Shown: positions 16,968 to 27,007, counted from the stretch's first letter. The stretch: 53,597 nucleotides of DNA from Hallella mizrahii (GCF_009695775.1 NZ_VUNG01000027.1:1-53597), one strand, 5' to 3'. Numbers and translations: made by a program. Notes: generated by a model not told the origin, from the sequence alone.

Positions 16968-18011
16968 ATGTCTTCAGCACACACACATTTCCCACTTTTC
17001 TCGCGCCTTGGCTTCATCGTAGCAGCGCTCGGTGCTCTCCTCCTCTCCTCCTGCGGCATGATGGAGGCGGACAGCGGGCAGGACTGTACCACCTACCGGC
17101 GCGTGCATTTCGTCTTCGACATGAACATGCTGTTCTCCGATGCCTTTGCTCATGAGGTCGACACCGTCACCCTCTATGCCAATGATGCCTCGGGAAAGAT
17201 CGTCTATACCAAGCGCGAGGCAGTGGCCGACATCGTGAGCCGGGGATATATGGATGTCAACGACCTCCCCTCCGGCACCTACACCTTCCGCGTGTGGGCC
17301 ACCGGAGAGAACCGTTACGACAACTCCTATACCTATGGCGACGATATCATCGACCGGGAGGACACAACCCGTCTCACCGTCACCGTCAACCGCAACAACG
17401 CGGAGGTCAACCACGACCTCACACCCCTTTTCTTCGGCGTCACACGCAATGTCGACATGACCGACTACCAGTACGGCGGCGTGCGCGAGACCACGGTCTA
17501 TCTCACCAAAGACACCAACGTCTTCCGCATCGTCTTGCAGAACCTCAGTGGCGCCAACCTCACCCCCAACGACTTCAGCTTCTATCTCACCGACAACAAT
17601 GGCAGCCTTGACTGCACCAACAACCTCGTCGACGACGAGCCGCTCACCTACCGCGCCTGGTCGGTGACAAGCGGTCAGGCGGGCGTCACCGGCAACGACG
17701 GCACCACCGTCACCAGCGTCTCGGCTGTCGTGGCAGAGATAACGACCAACCGACTCATCAAAGGACACGACATGCGTCTGCATATCGTCAACAATGCCGA
17801 CGGCAAGGAGATCATCAACATCCCGGCCATCGACTACTGCCTCCTCGTCAAAGGCAACTATAACAAGAATATGTCAGACCAGGAGTACCTCGACCGCGAG
17901 GACCACTACGACATGGTCTTCTTCATAGACAGCCAGCACAACTGGCTCGCAGCCTCCATCTACATCAACTCGTGGAGAGTGGTGCTTAACAATGCCAGCC
18001 TCGGAGAATAA
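16968..18011 (+). CDS. FimB/Mfa2-family fimbrial anchor lipoprotein
   Basis: The 347-residue protein has a lipoprotein signal peptide (LLLSSC, C29) and the two-domain beta architecture of FimB/Mfa2 anchors: an N-terminal domain with RRVHFVFDMNMLFSDAFAHEVDTVTLYANDASGK and DLPSGTYTFRVWA, and a C-terminal domain ending HYDMVFFIDSQHNWLAASIYINSWRVVLNN. In Porphyromonas the Mfa2 protein fixes the fimbria to the outer membrane and limits its length. It directly follows the shaft gene and ends 2 bp before the next gene, so it is in the same operon. It keeps a normal lipobox but shows no arginine processing site after it, consistent with staying membrane-bound. Confidence 0.85.
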   Translation: MSSAHTHFPLFSRLGFIVAALGALLLSSCGMMEADSGQDCTTYRRVHFVFDMNMLFSDAFAHEVDTVTLYANDASGKIVYTKREAVADIVSRGYMDVNDLPSGTYTFRVWATGENRYDNSYTYGDDIIDREDTTRLTVTVNRNNAEVNHDLTPLFFGVTRNVDMTDYQYGGVRETTVYLTKDTNVFRIVLQNLSGANLTPNDFSFYLTDNNGSLDCTNNLVDDEPLTYRAWSVTSGQAGVTGNDGTTVTSVSAVVAEITTNRLIKGHDMRLHIVNNADGKEIINIPAIDYCLLVKGNYNKNMSDQEYLDREDHYDMVFFIDSQHNWLAASIYINSWRVVLNNASLGE

Positions 18012-18013
18012 GG

Positions 18014-19168
18014 ATGAATATCATGCAGCATACACTCATAGCACATGGGCGGAAGGTCATGACGGCGCTCTTCGCCCTGGTCCTGGTTCTCGCCTTCGCG
18101 TCCTGTCGTGACAGCGACGACGAGGACGACAGCCATGCGGTCACCGTGGTCTTCACCCTATCTGTCAACGACGCGGTGAAGACGACGGCAGCTAAGAGCC
18201 GGGCGACAGCGCCACCGGAAGGCACGGGAACCTGGCAGAATTATGATCCCCAAGGCGATGCCGACGACTACGAGAACGGCATCGACTTCAACAAGATATT
18301 TGTCTACTTCTACAACGTCGGCGGCAACTACGTAGGCCAGGTCAAGGATATGAGCGTCTATCAAGATGCCTCTCAGTCGAATGTCTATCATATCGTCGGC
18401 AAGATGGACATCAGCAAGGATGAGATCGTCGACGACCAGTTCACCGGACACATGGTTGTCTATGTCAACATGGAGCAGCCTTCAACGACAGCGGCGTGGA
18501 CCGACGATGCCGTGCACAACATCACCTACAGCTACGATCCCAACAACCCCACCTATATCCCGATGTGGGGCGTCAAGAAGGTGTCGTTCTCTACCACGGC
18601 GGGCACGCAGCAGAACCTCGACGAGGTCTCCATGCTCCGTGCCATGGCGAAGGTCTCCGTACAGCTCGACACTGATATCATGAAAGGCTGGACCATCAGA
18701 AGCATCAGCATCGACCGCTGGAACAACAAAGGCTACTGCCTCCCCGGTGTCATCAGTGGTCTCGACAATACCAAAGACCTCACGTTCAACAACAGCCTCC
18801 ACGTGTTCACAGGCAGTGGTGAGGCAACAGCCATAAAAGCCACCCCTATCGACTTCACCGCCACCGCCACAACAGCTTCCACGGCGTCGAAGAACCTCTA
18901 CCTGCCGGAGTATGACAACACTTCGGCGGGTGTCACTCCCGCCACGCTCTCCGTCACGCTGACAGATCCCGACGGAAAGAAGGATGGACCTTACAAGCTA
19001 AAGTTCGTACAGTATGACGGCAGCGACGCGCCCACCGGCGCTCCTTACGATATTGTCCGTAACCATTGGTATCAGTATATCATCTATAAGAACGCGGAAC
19101 GTACCCTGACCGTGAAACTCACAGTCAGGAAATGGAACAGAGAAGATCATCCCGAAATCGTAATGTAA
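18014..19168 (+). CDS. accessory fimbrial lipoprotein (Mfa3/Mfa4 position)
   Basis: The 384-residue protein has a lipoprotein signal (LAFASC) followed by an acidic run SDDEDD. The body is beta-rich with fimbrillin-like features: FNKIFVYFYNVGGNYVG, MLRAMAKVSVQLD, and a C-terminal strand NHWYQYIIYKNAERTLTVKLTVRKW that mirrors the closing strand of shaft fimbrillins. An arginine at KSRATAPPEG after the acidic stretch could be a processing site. It lies 2 bp after the anchor gene and 3 bp before the next gene. It is probably a minor subunit between shaft and tip; the exact position is inferred from gene order. Confidence 0.72.
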   Translation: MNIMQHTLIAHGRKVMTALFALVLVLAFASCRDSDDEDDSHAVTVVFTLSVNDAVKTTAAKSRATAPPEGTGTWQNYDPQGDADDYENGIDFNKIFVYFYNVGGNYVGQVKDMSVYQDASQSNVYHIVGKMDISKDEIVDDQFTGHMVVYVNMEQPSTTAAWTDDAVHNITYSYDPNNPTYIPMWGVKKVSFSTTAGTQQNLDEVSMLRAMAKVSVQLDTDIMKGWTIRSISIDRWNNKGYCLPGVISGLDNTKDLTFNNSLHVFTGSGEATAIKATPIDFTATATTASTASKNLYLPEYDNTSAGVTPATLSVTLTDPDGKKDGPYKLKFVQYDGSDAPTGAPYDIVRNHWYQYIIYKNAERTLTVKLTVRKWNREDHPEIVM

Positions 19169-19171
19169 CCC

Positions 19172-20599
19172 ATGCGAAGAAAGCTATATACCATCATCAC
19201 CCTTTGTACCCTGCTTGTCCTGACGGCATGCTCGGGCGACAGCATCGGCTCCACAGACGAGGCCGGCGCTGAGGCTGTCGTCGACATACGTCTCTCGGCA
19301 CGCGCACAGACCACGGACGCACAGTCCTCACGGGCTGCCGACGCCAATGCCGTGGCGGGCGAGTGGATGAAGAGCTATGTCATCATCATCGCACAGGGCA
19401 ATGACATCAAGCGTATCCTTACCAAGGACAACCTCGGCGATGTAGAACAGGCCGACTATCCCGCGGTGCATCTCGAACCCGGAGCCTACACCTTCTACTC
19501 CTTCGCCAATATCTCTCTGGCAGACTTAGGACTGACGGATGACGCTACCAAGTTGCCCGATGGCTTCGACACCAAGACCTTTGCCGTGAGCGGTAACCAG
19601 ACAGCCATCGACAAATTCACCGACGGCATTCCGATGAGCAACAAGCAGACCATCACCGTGGAGAAGAAAGCCACGGAGGTAGACCTCGAGGTCGTACGCA
19701 TGGTGGCGAAGATGCAACTGAACCTCACCAATGTCACTGGTTCTGATATCAAGGTGACAAAGGTGCAACTCTCCGACATCACCGTGAACGGCACCTCCAC
19801 AGCCCACAACCTCTACCTCCTGCCTACCGACAAGGTCGAGGGGGTGAGCTGCACGCCCCATCTTGCCAGCACGGCGACACGCTCCACCTATATCTATGAC
19901 GTGCCGGAGCAACAGCAGACGGTGAAAAGTGGAAAAGGCACGACGTCGCTGACGTTCTACCTCAACGAGAGCCAGGCGCACGACCCTTCACAGTTTGAGC
20001 TCACCCTGACAACACAAGGTGCAGACGGAACCACGGCGAAGAAACGCTACGCCATCCTCAACTGGACGGAGATAGCGCGCAACGACTACCGCGTCATCCC
20101 CATTACCCTCGACGACTATAAGCTCACCTTCGACGTGAAGTATTTCACCGCCATCGGGGTCCTTCCGCCCACCGTCACCGACGACGGGGAGACACTCGAC
20201 CTCGACTTCTCCTACTACGGTGACATTCACCTCGTGCCGAAGATAAAGAAGTGGAGCGACGACAGCAATGTCACTGCCGACGTCAAACCCAGCTATGGCG
20301 ACACCCCCTGGACACTCGTCACAGGCACCAACCCCGACGGCTTCTTCGCCACGGCGCCCTACTGGAACAGCACGAACAACTGGGTAGAGGCATCCCTCGG
20401 CTTCACCGAGGGCACCTCCGCCGTCTATCGCCTGCAGTGCACCATCAACAAGACCGATGGCACCACCGAGACCTTCACACGCAACGTCCGCTTCAAGATG
20501 ACGCCGATGAGCTTCGGGGCTAAAGCTGCCACACGCGCCGCAGACAGAACAAACTGGCACTGGATCACGTTCTCTGTACCTTCGTCAATGAATAAATAA
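19172..20599 (+). CDS. accessory fimbrial lipoprotein (minor subunit)
   Basis: The 475-residue protein has a lipobox LLVLTAC and a low-complexity linker with SSRAADANAV. The next part resembles fimbrillin N-domains: YVIIIAQGNDIKRILTKDN, HLEPGAYTFYSFANI, EVDLEVVRMVAKMQLNLTNVTG. NDYRVIPITLDDYKLTFDVKYF marks the second domain, and the C-terminal 130 residues form a further beta-rich extension ending WHWITFSVPSSMNK. It starts 3 bp after the previous gene and stops 15 bp before the adhesin gene, so tight co-transcription is clear. A role as a tip-adaptor subunit is inferred from order and family. Confidence 0.7.
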   Translation: MRRKLYTIITLCTLLVLTACSGDSIGSTDEAGAEAVVDIRLSARAQTTDAQSSRAADANAVAGEWMKSYVIIIAQGNDIKRILTKDNLGDVEQADYPAVHLEPGAYTFYSFANISLADLGLTDDATKLPDGFDTKTFAVSGNQTAIDKFTDGIPMSNKQTITVEKKATEVDLEVVRMVAKMQLNLTNVTGSDIKVTKVQLSDITVNGTSTAHNLYLLPTDKVEGVSCTPHLASTATRSTYIYDVPEQQQTVKSGKGTTSLTFYLNESQAHDPSQFELTLTTQGADGTTAKKRYAILNWTEIARNDYRVIPITLDDYKLTFDVKYFTAIGVLPPTVTDDGETLDLDFSYYGDIHLVPKIKKWSDDSNVTADVKPSYGDTPWTLVTGTNPDGFFATAPYWNSTNNWVEASLGFTEGTSAVYRLQCTINKTDGTTETFTRNVRFKMTPMSFGAKAATRAADRTNWHWITFSVPSSMNK

Positions 20600-20614
20600 T
20601 CACGCAACACAATT

Positions 20615-23600
20615 ATGTTTAAATATCTTTCCTCCCTCTTCCTCGCCGTGGCCCTGCTCTTCACCGCGCAGGCCCCGGCCCAGACCTTCGCCCACTATGC
20701 CGGCGCCAGCGGAAAGCCACTGGCAAGCAACGGCATGCAGCAGGTAGCGGAATATGAATATAATATCTATGTGACGTCGTCGGCAGCACCCAATATGGAG
20801 GCTTTCGAAGGTTCCAACTACCTTCTTTTTAAGCTTCCTCTTCAAAACTATCTCGCCAGCAACAGAAATAACTTCGATACCGGCGGTAGTGACCTTGAAC
20901 CCCAGGGCTATTTCAGATGGTATAACTTTCGGACGGATTTGAATGATGACTCCAATCTGCAGCCCTATGGTTTTTGGATGACGCAGGCTGCATTAAGGAA
21001 TATCAACTATGCAACAACAGCATCCTCCGACAAGGCCGGAAAATCTGCTGGTTGGTTTGGATGGAACTTAGGTAATTTCGGTGCCCCAAGGGTGCAGAAC
21101 CCTTTTAAGACGACAGGCCGTGGTGCCGACCTTGTCAGAGTGGGTTGTTGGTATAAGCTTACAGCTGATTGTGACAATCCTGATTGGGAGGGAGCTGACG
21201 TGGCGTGCGATGTCAGCCGTTATCAGGATTACAATGATTTGGATGCCTACACTCCGGGTACCTTTACCCACGAACCCACGCTTTCTGTCCGTTACATCTT
21301 TCACGTAAGGTCGGCTTACACCCTTGCTAACGCGCTGCGTGATGCGCTGCTTAAGGACAATGCGGAGGACAAGACTTATGAGGACCATAAGATAACTGTG
21401 TTCGGTATGCTGAATGCGGCCTCTTCGTGCGCCATACGGAGTAATATGCCCGATGCTGCCAACTATTTCTTTTACCCGATGTCGAATGCTGATACCAAGC
21501 ATGTGTATGCCACTGACGCAAAGTATAAGATTACTTCATCCGATTTTGCTTCTACTTCGCTCATTCATGCCACGAAGCTCATCTTTAGGGTTTATACTGC
21601 TGACCGGACTAAATATACTGATATTGCTGCAAACGTGTCGGGAAAGACCAATATGTTTAATGTGAGTCTCAATACTATCAATAATACCTCCAACACGTGG
21701 TATGATCTCGACCATAACGCTGTTTCTAAACCTGCAGACGTGAAAGTCGGTGACGAGGTATATATTGTGTCTTATGCAGCCGATGCCTCAGGTAATAAAT
21801 GTCCTGTTGGTAATATGCACGTGCAGTTCCGCTCGTTCTATCCAAAGTCCGATACGCAGTTGGCTGATGCTCCAGATCGCCAGACCTCTTACATGGAGTC
21901 GCACTATAATCAGAGCATGGCGCCTATCAGTTTTGACCAGCAGCTCACCACTCAGACGCTTGATCAGCCCACCGACGACAAACTCAACATGACGAGTGTC
22001 CCGCGTGATTTTTCTTCTGTGTCCTATGGTTTTGTCTATCAGAATCTTATCTCCAAGAGTTGGGGCGGCATCATGGGTGGAACAGATGATATTGGTGGCA
22101 TCTGGAAAAACCCTCAGCACTCACCGATGCATGGTGAGTATGGCTTCTACAAGAGTGCACAGTATAAGACAGCGTCACCCTTGAGTACTAACAGTCAAGT
22201 GTCCATGAGTGTGCAGCATAATAAATGGGCTGACCAAAATACGAAGAATCTTAGCAAGAATCTTCGTCAGCAGGGTAAAGGCTACGTGTGGTTCACATCC
22301 CCTGATGCTACGCTCTTTGACCGTACCCACCATGACGACCCCACAAAGTACGGCAGTTTCCTCTATGTGGATGCCAGCGACGAGAGCCGCCAGATAGACC
22401 AGGAAGATTTCCAGGCTAACCTTTGCTCGGGTTCCCAAATTGTGGTATCGGCATGGGTGGCAAGCTATACATCTACTCCAAGTGGGGGTACCATCCCGGA
22501 ACAGCCGCAGATTGTTTTCGTACTTTATGGATTGAAAGACGGCAAGGCTTACCGGTTGATGAATATAGCTTCAGGCGACTTCACCTCAAACATTGATGGT
22601 TATACGCCGTCCGGCTCCCAGGGTACTTGGTATCAAGTTTATGGGCGTGGGATATTGCCTTCAAGCTCCAACGTAGAACAGTATAGTAACTTCCGCATTA
22701 CGATAGACAATTACTGTAAAGGGACGAATGGAGCTGACTATGCCATCGACGACATCCGTATCTATCAGCGCTCATCAAAGATTATGGTCGTTCAAAACAA
22801 ACCTATCTGTCCTGACGCGAGATCTGAGAGCAATGTTGACCAAACCATCACGCTCAAGTTGAAAGGCAACTATCAGTCATTGAAAGACTATGCCGGCACC
22901 AATGCCTCGCTCTTCTATCGATTCTATAATGTTACCGACAACCAGCCTGTGACGGGTACCGATTTCTATGGCTCTGGCATGGACAGCTATGGCAAGGTCA
23001 CTATACCATCGGACTATAATGCCACGGCTACTTTGGACGATGGCACGACCTTACAGTTTGAGACGGAAAACGACAAGACGGTAAGCCTTGTGCTTGCGTC
23101 GAAGCATTTCCCGCTCTCTTCCGACAAGCAATATTATGTACAGATAGCCCTTCCGTCAAGCGATGATGCATCGCAGCCTGACTCTTGGGGCACTTCGGCT
23201 GAGAGTTGTTCGACTTACAGTAACAATTTTCAGTTGACAGAGGAGAACTTTGTTCTCAACGATGTCACCGGCTCCTTGAATACTAACGTGGCGGTGAGCT
23301 GTACGTCTGATGAGGTGACCGACTACTCTATTAAAGGCCGCGTGAGCACTACCAACCCGGAGGATGGCGGTGCGGTGACGCTCAGTCAAGTACCTTTCGA
23401 CTGGTATATAGGAACCAAAGATGAGTTCAATGGTGTAACAGGTCTTATGGAAGCGCTCGACCATTTCAGACAAGCTTATCCTACTGCCTCCAATTATAAT
23501 CAGACAACGAATACAACTTATACAGAAGACGACAAGAAGGTCCTGCAGAATAACATCTATGACGCAAGCACAAACCCCGGTGGCAAGTTGATGCTCCTGG

Positions 23601-25909
23601 CTAGCACGTCGCTTACCGGCTACCCACTCAAAGTGGGAAATTATTCAGTGTGTGCCATTCCTACGGTCAGTGAGTTGACGATAAATGGCTATACCTATCA
23701 CCTTTGCGAGGGAGCAGCGCTACAGTTTAAGGTGAGAGTCAGCAAGCAGGGTGTTCAGCTCAACCTCGGTCGCAACGGCATACCTTATGCCAATACAAGT
23801 TCTGTGCGCAATATTCGTGTTGGTTTGCCACAGCTCAAGATCATACAAGACAACGCTGCGGCTTCGCTACGCATACCTATCTCTTCGCGTGTTGTAGATG
23901 GACAGAAAATCACAACGAGTAATCTGATGTTTGTCGATGGTACCAATATCTCAACCGGAGATGCCAATATCATCATGAGTAACACTAACGACCCTGCATT
24001 GCAGTCGCAAATAGGCTCGTTGGTCTTTGCCAAGGCCGATCAGCCTGACCAGCCCTACAATCTTCTCTCGTCTGATTCTACGGTAAACATCCGGCTCGCC
24101 GACGGCATCATCAATAAGATACATGAGGGCTATTGGTATGAGTTACAACTGCAGTATGTCGTGACCAACTCTACTGACGCTACCGTTGTCAACTGTCCTG
24201 GTGAGACTTTCTTCCGCTTGAAGATCGTGCCGGAATTTGTTTCTTGGTATCCGACAGCAGAGAATGGCACCAATTCCAACTGGAATAACGACTTAAACTG
24301 GCGGCGTTCTACGGCATCCGAGTTGTACAATGCTTCCTATACCGATTATGGTAATACTGCTACCTTCACGGGCGCGGCAACAGATAATACCGTGACGAGG
24401 CGCGACGGAAGCTATGCACCGATGTACTTTACGAAGGTAACTATACCGGTACTGAATGCGGGCCTATATCCTTCGCTGGGTTACGTTGAATATAATGACG
24501 TAGGTCAGGCTATCCGTCTGTCGAATGTCAAGAATGCAGTTTCTTATTCTGTAGATGGTGACGAGGCCGATATCTCCCACGAGTTGGAGGCCTATCCTGC
24601 AAATGATGAGGGCAGTTTCTACTGCCAGAACTACCGTGGCAACGTCTGCGACCAGATCTACCTGAAGGCGGGCGCCGAGCTCCGCAGCCAGCAGTTCCTT
24701 GTCTATAACAAGGCGTGGACGGAGCTGGAGCTCCCCGTGGGCAAGTGGTACTCGGTGGCATCACCGTTGAAAGACACCTATGCCGGTGACTACTATGCGC
24801 CTGCCGCTTCTGGCCGTCAGGAGACGCAGACCTTTGAGAACATCTCTTGGAACAGCAGCGACAACAACAGAGTCACCTATCCTTTCTACCAGCGCGCCTG
24901 GGGCGACAAGACCGTAAAGGAGCAGGACGGCAGCAACGGCTACACGGCCTGGGACAGTCCTATGGCGATGGTGCCTACCGACGGAACCATCACCTCAGGG
25001 GCTAACGGCTGGAGCCATGTGTATAACACTGCTAACGCGATCTATGGCAGCAGCGACCAGAACGCCAACTACGCCTTCTCGCTGCGTGTCGGTGACGCCT
25101 ACATGCCAAAGGGAGACCTGCGAAACAAGAATGCCCTTGTCCGTCTGCCGAAAGCGGATGCCACCTACAGCTACCAGACGGTGAACAGCGACGGTACCGC
25201 CTCACAGACGACCGTGACGCTCACACGCACCGACAACGGCAAGCTGCGTGTCAATGCCGACATGAGTGAGGCTGCGGTGGGAGAGATTACCGTAACGCCG
25301 GCCACAGTGCTGCCTTCGAACAATCACTACTATCTCATCGCCAACCCCTACACCGCATCCATCAGCGCCGCACAGTTCCTTTCCGACAACAGCGGCGCGC
25401 TTGAGACGCAAAACCTTTGGGTGCTGCGCGGGGACACACTGATACAGTTGCCGTCGGCCAATGCCAACCAGGTGAGTACAGAGTATAATGTCATTCGTCC
25501 GCAAGAGTCTTTCTTCGTGAAGATGTCGGCTAACAATCAACTTGTTTTCAACCAAGGCCAGCAGGTGGATGCCAACATCCGAAGTAATACTGCGGAAGCT
25601 GCCAATGCCAAGCCGATGTTCATCACCTATGCCATCACCCGTGGCGCGCCGACAGACATCGCCTCCGTGCTTGCCACGGACGAAGGTGACCTGAAGACCT
25701 GGAACCCGGCTACTGGACAGCTTGCTGTCTCCTATGCAGGTAGCGACGCCCTTGTCTCACTGTCGGTCTACACCCTCGACGGTCGTCTGTGGCAGGTCCT
25801 CCGTCCACAAGCCGCTACGACGTATGTTCAAATACCTGCCGGCGTCTACCTCGTCAAAGGAGTGACAAAGAAGGGTAGCACAAAGGTGAAGAAACAAATA
25901 GTGAACTAA
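20615..25909 (+). CDS. giant secreted tip-adhesin candidate with type IX secretion-like C-terminus
   Basis: The 1764-residue protein has a classical signal peptide (cleavage near APAQ) and no lipobox, unlike the subunits before it. The body is beta-rich, Ser/Thr/Asn/Tyr-rich and has no enzyme motif I recognise; NFRITIDNYCKGTNGADYAIDDIRIYQRS resembles carbohydrate-binding jelly-roll edges. The last 75 residues (SVYTLDGRLWQVLRPQ, IPAGVYLVKGV, KVKKQIVN) have the pattern of a type A sorting domain of the type IX secretion system. It occupies the position of mfa5, the tip component of Porphyromonas fimbriae. The region about 20840-24600 looks clearly more A/T-rich than both ends of the gene, suggesting recombination of the exposed part. 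Confidence 0.78.
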   Translation: MFKYLSSLFLAVALLFTAQAPAQTFAHYAGASGKPLASNGMQQVAEYEYNIYVTSSAAPNMEAFEGSNYLLFKLPLQNYLASNRNNFDTGGSDLEPQGYFRWYNFRTDLNDDSNLQPYGFWMTQAALRNINYATTASSDKAGKSAGWFGWNLGNFGAPRVQNPFKTTGRGADLVRVGCWYKLTADCDNPDWEGADVACDVSRYQDYNDLDAYTPGTFTHEPTLSVRYIFHVRSAYTLANALRDALLKDNAEDKTYEDHKITVFGMLNAASSCAIRSNMPDAANYFFYPMSNADTKHVYATDAKYKITSSDFASTSLIHATKLIFRVYTADRTKYTDIAANVSGKTNMFNVSLNTINNTSNTWYDLDHNAVSKPADVKVGDEVYIVSYAADASGNKCPVGNMHVQFRSFYPKSDTQLADAPDRQTSYMESHYNQSMAPISFDQQLTTQTLDQPTDDKLNMTSVPRDFSSVSYGFVYQNLISKSWGGIMGGTDDIGGIWKNPQHSPMHGEYGFYKSAQYKTASPLSTNSQVSMSVQHNKWADQNTKNLSKNLRQQGKGYVWFTSPDATLFDRTHHDDPTKYGSFLYVDASDESRQIDQEDFQANLCSGSQIVVSAWVASYTSTPSGGTIPEQPQIVFVLYGLKDGKAYRLMNIASGDFTSNIDGYTPSGSQGTWYQVYGRGILPSSSNVEQYSNFRITIDNYCKGTNGADYAIDDIRIYQRSSKIMVVQNKPICPDARSESNVDQTITLKLKGNYQSLKDYAGTNASLFYRFYNVTDNQPVTGTDFYGSGMDSYGKVTIPSDYNATATLDDGTTLQFETENDKTVSLVLASKHFPLSSDKQYYVQIALPSSDDASQPDSWGTSAESCSTYSNNFQLTEENFVLNDVTGSLNTNVAVSCTSDEVTDYSIKGRVSTTNPEDGGAVTLSQVPFDWYIGTKDEFNGVTGLMEALDHFRQAYPTASNYNQTTNTTYTEDDKKVLQNNIYDASTNPGGKLMLLASTSLTGYPLKVGNYSVCAIPTVSELTINGYTYHLCEGAALQFKVRVSKQGVQLNLGRNGIPYANTSSVRNIRVGLPQLKIIQDNAAASLRIPISSRVVDGQKITTSNLMFVDGTNISTGDANIIMSNTNDPALQSQIGSLVFAKADQPDQPYNLLSSDSTVNIRLADGIINKIHEGYWYELQLQYVVTNSTDATVVNCPGETFFRLKIVPEFVSWYPTAENGTNSNWNNDLNWRRSTASELYNASYTDYGNTATFTGAATDNTVTRRDGSYAPMYFTKVTIPVLNAGLYPSLGYVEYNDVGQAIRLSNVKNAVSYSVDGDEADISHELEAYPANDEGSFYCQNYRGNVCDQIYLKAGAELRSQQFLVYNKAWTELELPVGKWYSVASPLKDTYAGDYYAPAASGRQETQTFENISWNSSDNNRVTYPFYQRAWGDKTVKEQDGSNGYTAWDSPMAMVPTDGTITSGANGWSHVYNTANAIYGSSDQNANYAFSLRVGDAYMPKGDLRNKNALVRLPKADATYSYQTVNSDGTASQTTVTLTRTDNGKLRVNADMSEAAVGEITVTPATVLPSNNHYYLIANPYTASISAAQFLSDNSGALETQNLWVLRGDTLIQLPSANANQVSTEYNVIRPQESFFVKMSANNQLVFNQGQQVDANIRSNTAEAANAKPMFITYAITRGAPTDIASVLATDEGDLKTWNPATGQLAVSYAGSDALVSLSVYTLDGRLWQVLRPQAATTYVQIPAGVYLVKGVTKKGSTKVKKQIVN

Positions 25910-25967
25910 CGGGGCGCCCCACCCCATCGCCCGCTCATCACCCGGCTTCCTATGTGTTGCCTACAGA

Positions 25968-26000
25968 GCTTTCATGTCAGGGTGGGGTTATCCCCACCCT
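25968..26000. repeat. GC-rich palindromic repeat
   Basis: CAGGGTGGGGTTATCCCCACCCTG is an isolated copy of the GGGGTTAGGG-type palindrome, 60 bp after the adhesin gene. It could act as a transcription barrier. Confidence 0.6.
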
Positions 26001-26009
26001 GTCTATGTA

Positions 26010-26395
26010 TAGCATTTGTTGAAGAAACTGACAATTTTCCGCCCTCGTGGCTGCATTTTTCTGAACCAGCACCTCCTCTGCGCCAAAATCAGCGATTTTT
26101 GGCGCCTTTTTATAACTTACTGTTTATCAATACGTTACAACAAAATCCGTTTTTTATAGCTCGAAAAACCACTGTTTTTCATTGTCATCTCAGTGAGATG
26201 ACCTCATCATCTCAGTTAGATGACCGCATCATCTCAGTGAGATGACCACATCATCTCAGTGAGATGACAGCATCATCATGGTAAAATAGCACTCTAACAA
26301 GGGAAAAATGAGTAAAAGCAAACAGAAATCCGCTTTTTTCGTTTCTAGTTTGCAAGTTGTCGCGGAGGTGTTTTTGTCATGTAAAATCATATATT
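26010..26395 (-). repeat. intergenic element with 22-bp array, copy 2 (inverted)
   Basis: Four units of exactly 22 bp start at 26185, 26207, 26229 and 26251. Each contains a near-palindrome TCATCTCAGTGAGATGA, with a T in the second unit. The flank to the left (TTTGTTGAAGAAACTGACA, GTGGCTGC, TTATCAATA) and to the right (CTAGTTTGCAAGTTGTCG...GGTGTTTTTGTCATG) match, in reverse complement, the flanks of copies 1 and 3. No gene is seen. The array is direct, without spacers. Confidence 0.75.
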
Positions 26396-26475
26396 CCATG
26401 GACATAGGCAGACTGACATCACAACTGCGTTTTACGCCGTCGTACCCAACTGCATTCTTATGGTACCGCACACGG

Positions 26476-27007
26476 AAACAGCTTTCGAGCCATCCATCGT
26501 GTTATGTTAATATCACAAAGGCACATTTCTCTATAAATAAAAATATGTGTGTCAGCAAAAAAACATTTTCTGATTTCGTCATTTTTATTAAGACTCCATA
26601 TATTATTCTGATCACCAACACATTACAAGTCATGTATATCGATTTTTGATAACGTCGAGAAGGCCGGTGACAAGTAGGGGCGGGGTTTATCCCCGCCCTA
26701 ACCCCGCAAAAGATATACAAACATCTGGCACGGATGATGGGATGATTACCGTCAAGGGGCATGGGATGATTACCGTCAAGGGGGTTAGGGCGGGGATAAA
26801 CCCCGCCCCTACGAACCTACCCGGACCAGTATTGCTAACGTTCGCCGGGGTGATATTGCTGGCATTCACTTACTTTGAATATCAATCGGATCAGCCATAC
26901 AGGGTATATTTCGCGTGACGCATTGAAGAAGTCAAAACAACTCTCGAGCCATCCATCGTGTTATGTTAATATCACAAAGACGCATTTCTCTATAAATAAA
27001 AATATAT
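26476..27007. repeat. 73-bp direct repeat flanking a palindromic-repeat block
   Basis: Bases 26476-26548 and 26935-27007 are near-identical (core CGAGCCATCCATCGTGTTAT at 26486 and 26945). The later copy lies 75 bp before the susC promoter. Between them sit two GGGGTTAGGG-family palindromes (26674-26705 and 26783-26815) and two GGGATGATTACCGTCAAGGG units. A duplicated upstream region split by repeat insertion would explain this. Confidence 0.85.

Noticed and set aside
26185..26272. 22-bp arrays as CRISPR
   Set aside because: The units are directly adjacent with no unique spacers, the unit is shorter than usual, and no cas gene is present.
26308..26649. 113-codon + strand frame before susC
   Set aside because: It overlaps the 22-bp-array element and the 73-bp repeat and has no motif or codon bias like nearby genes.
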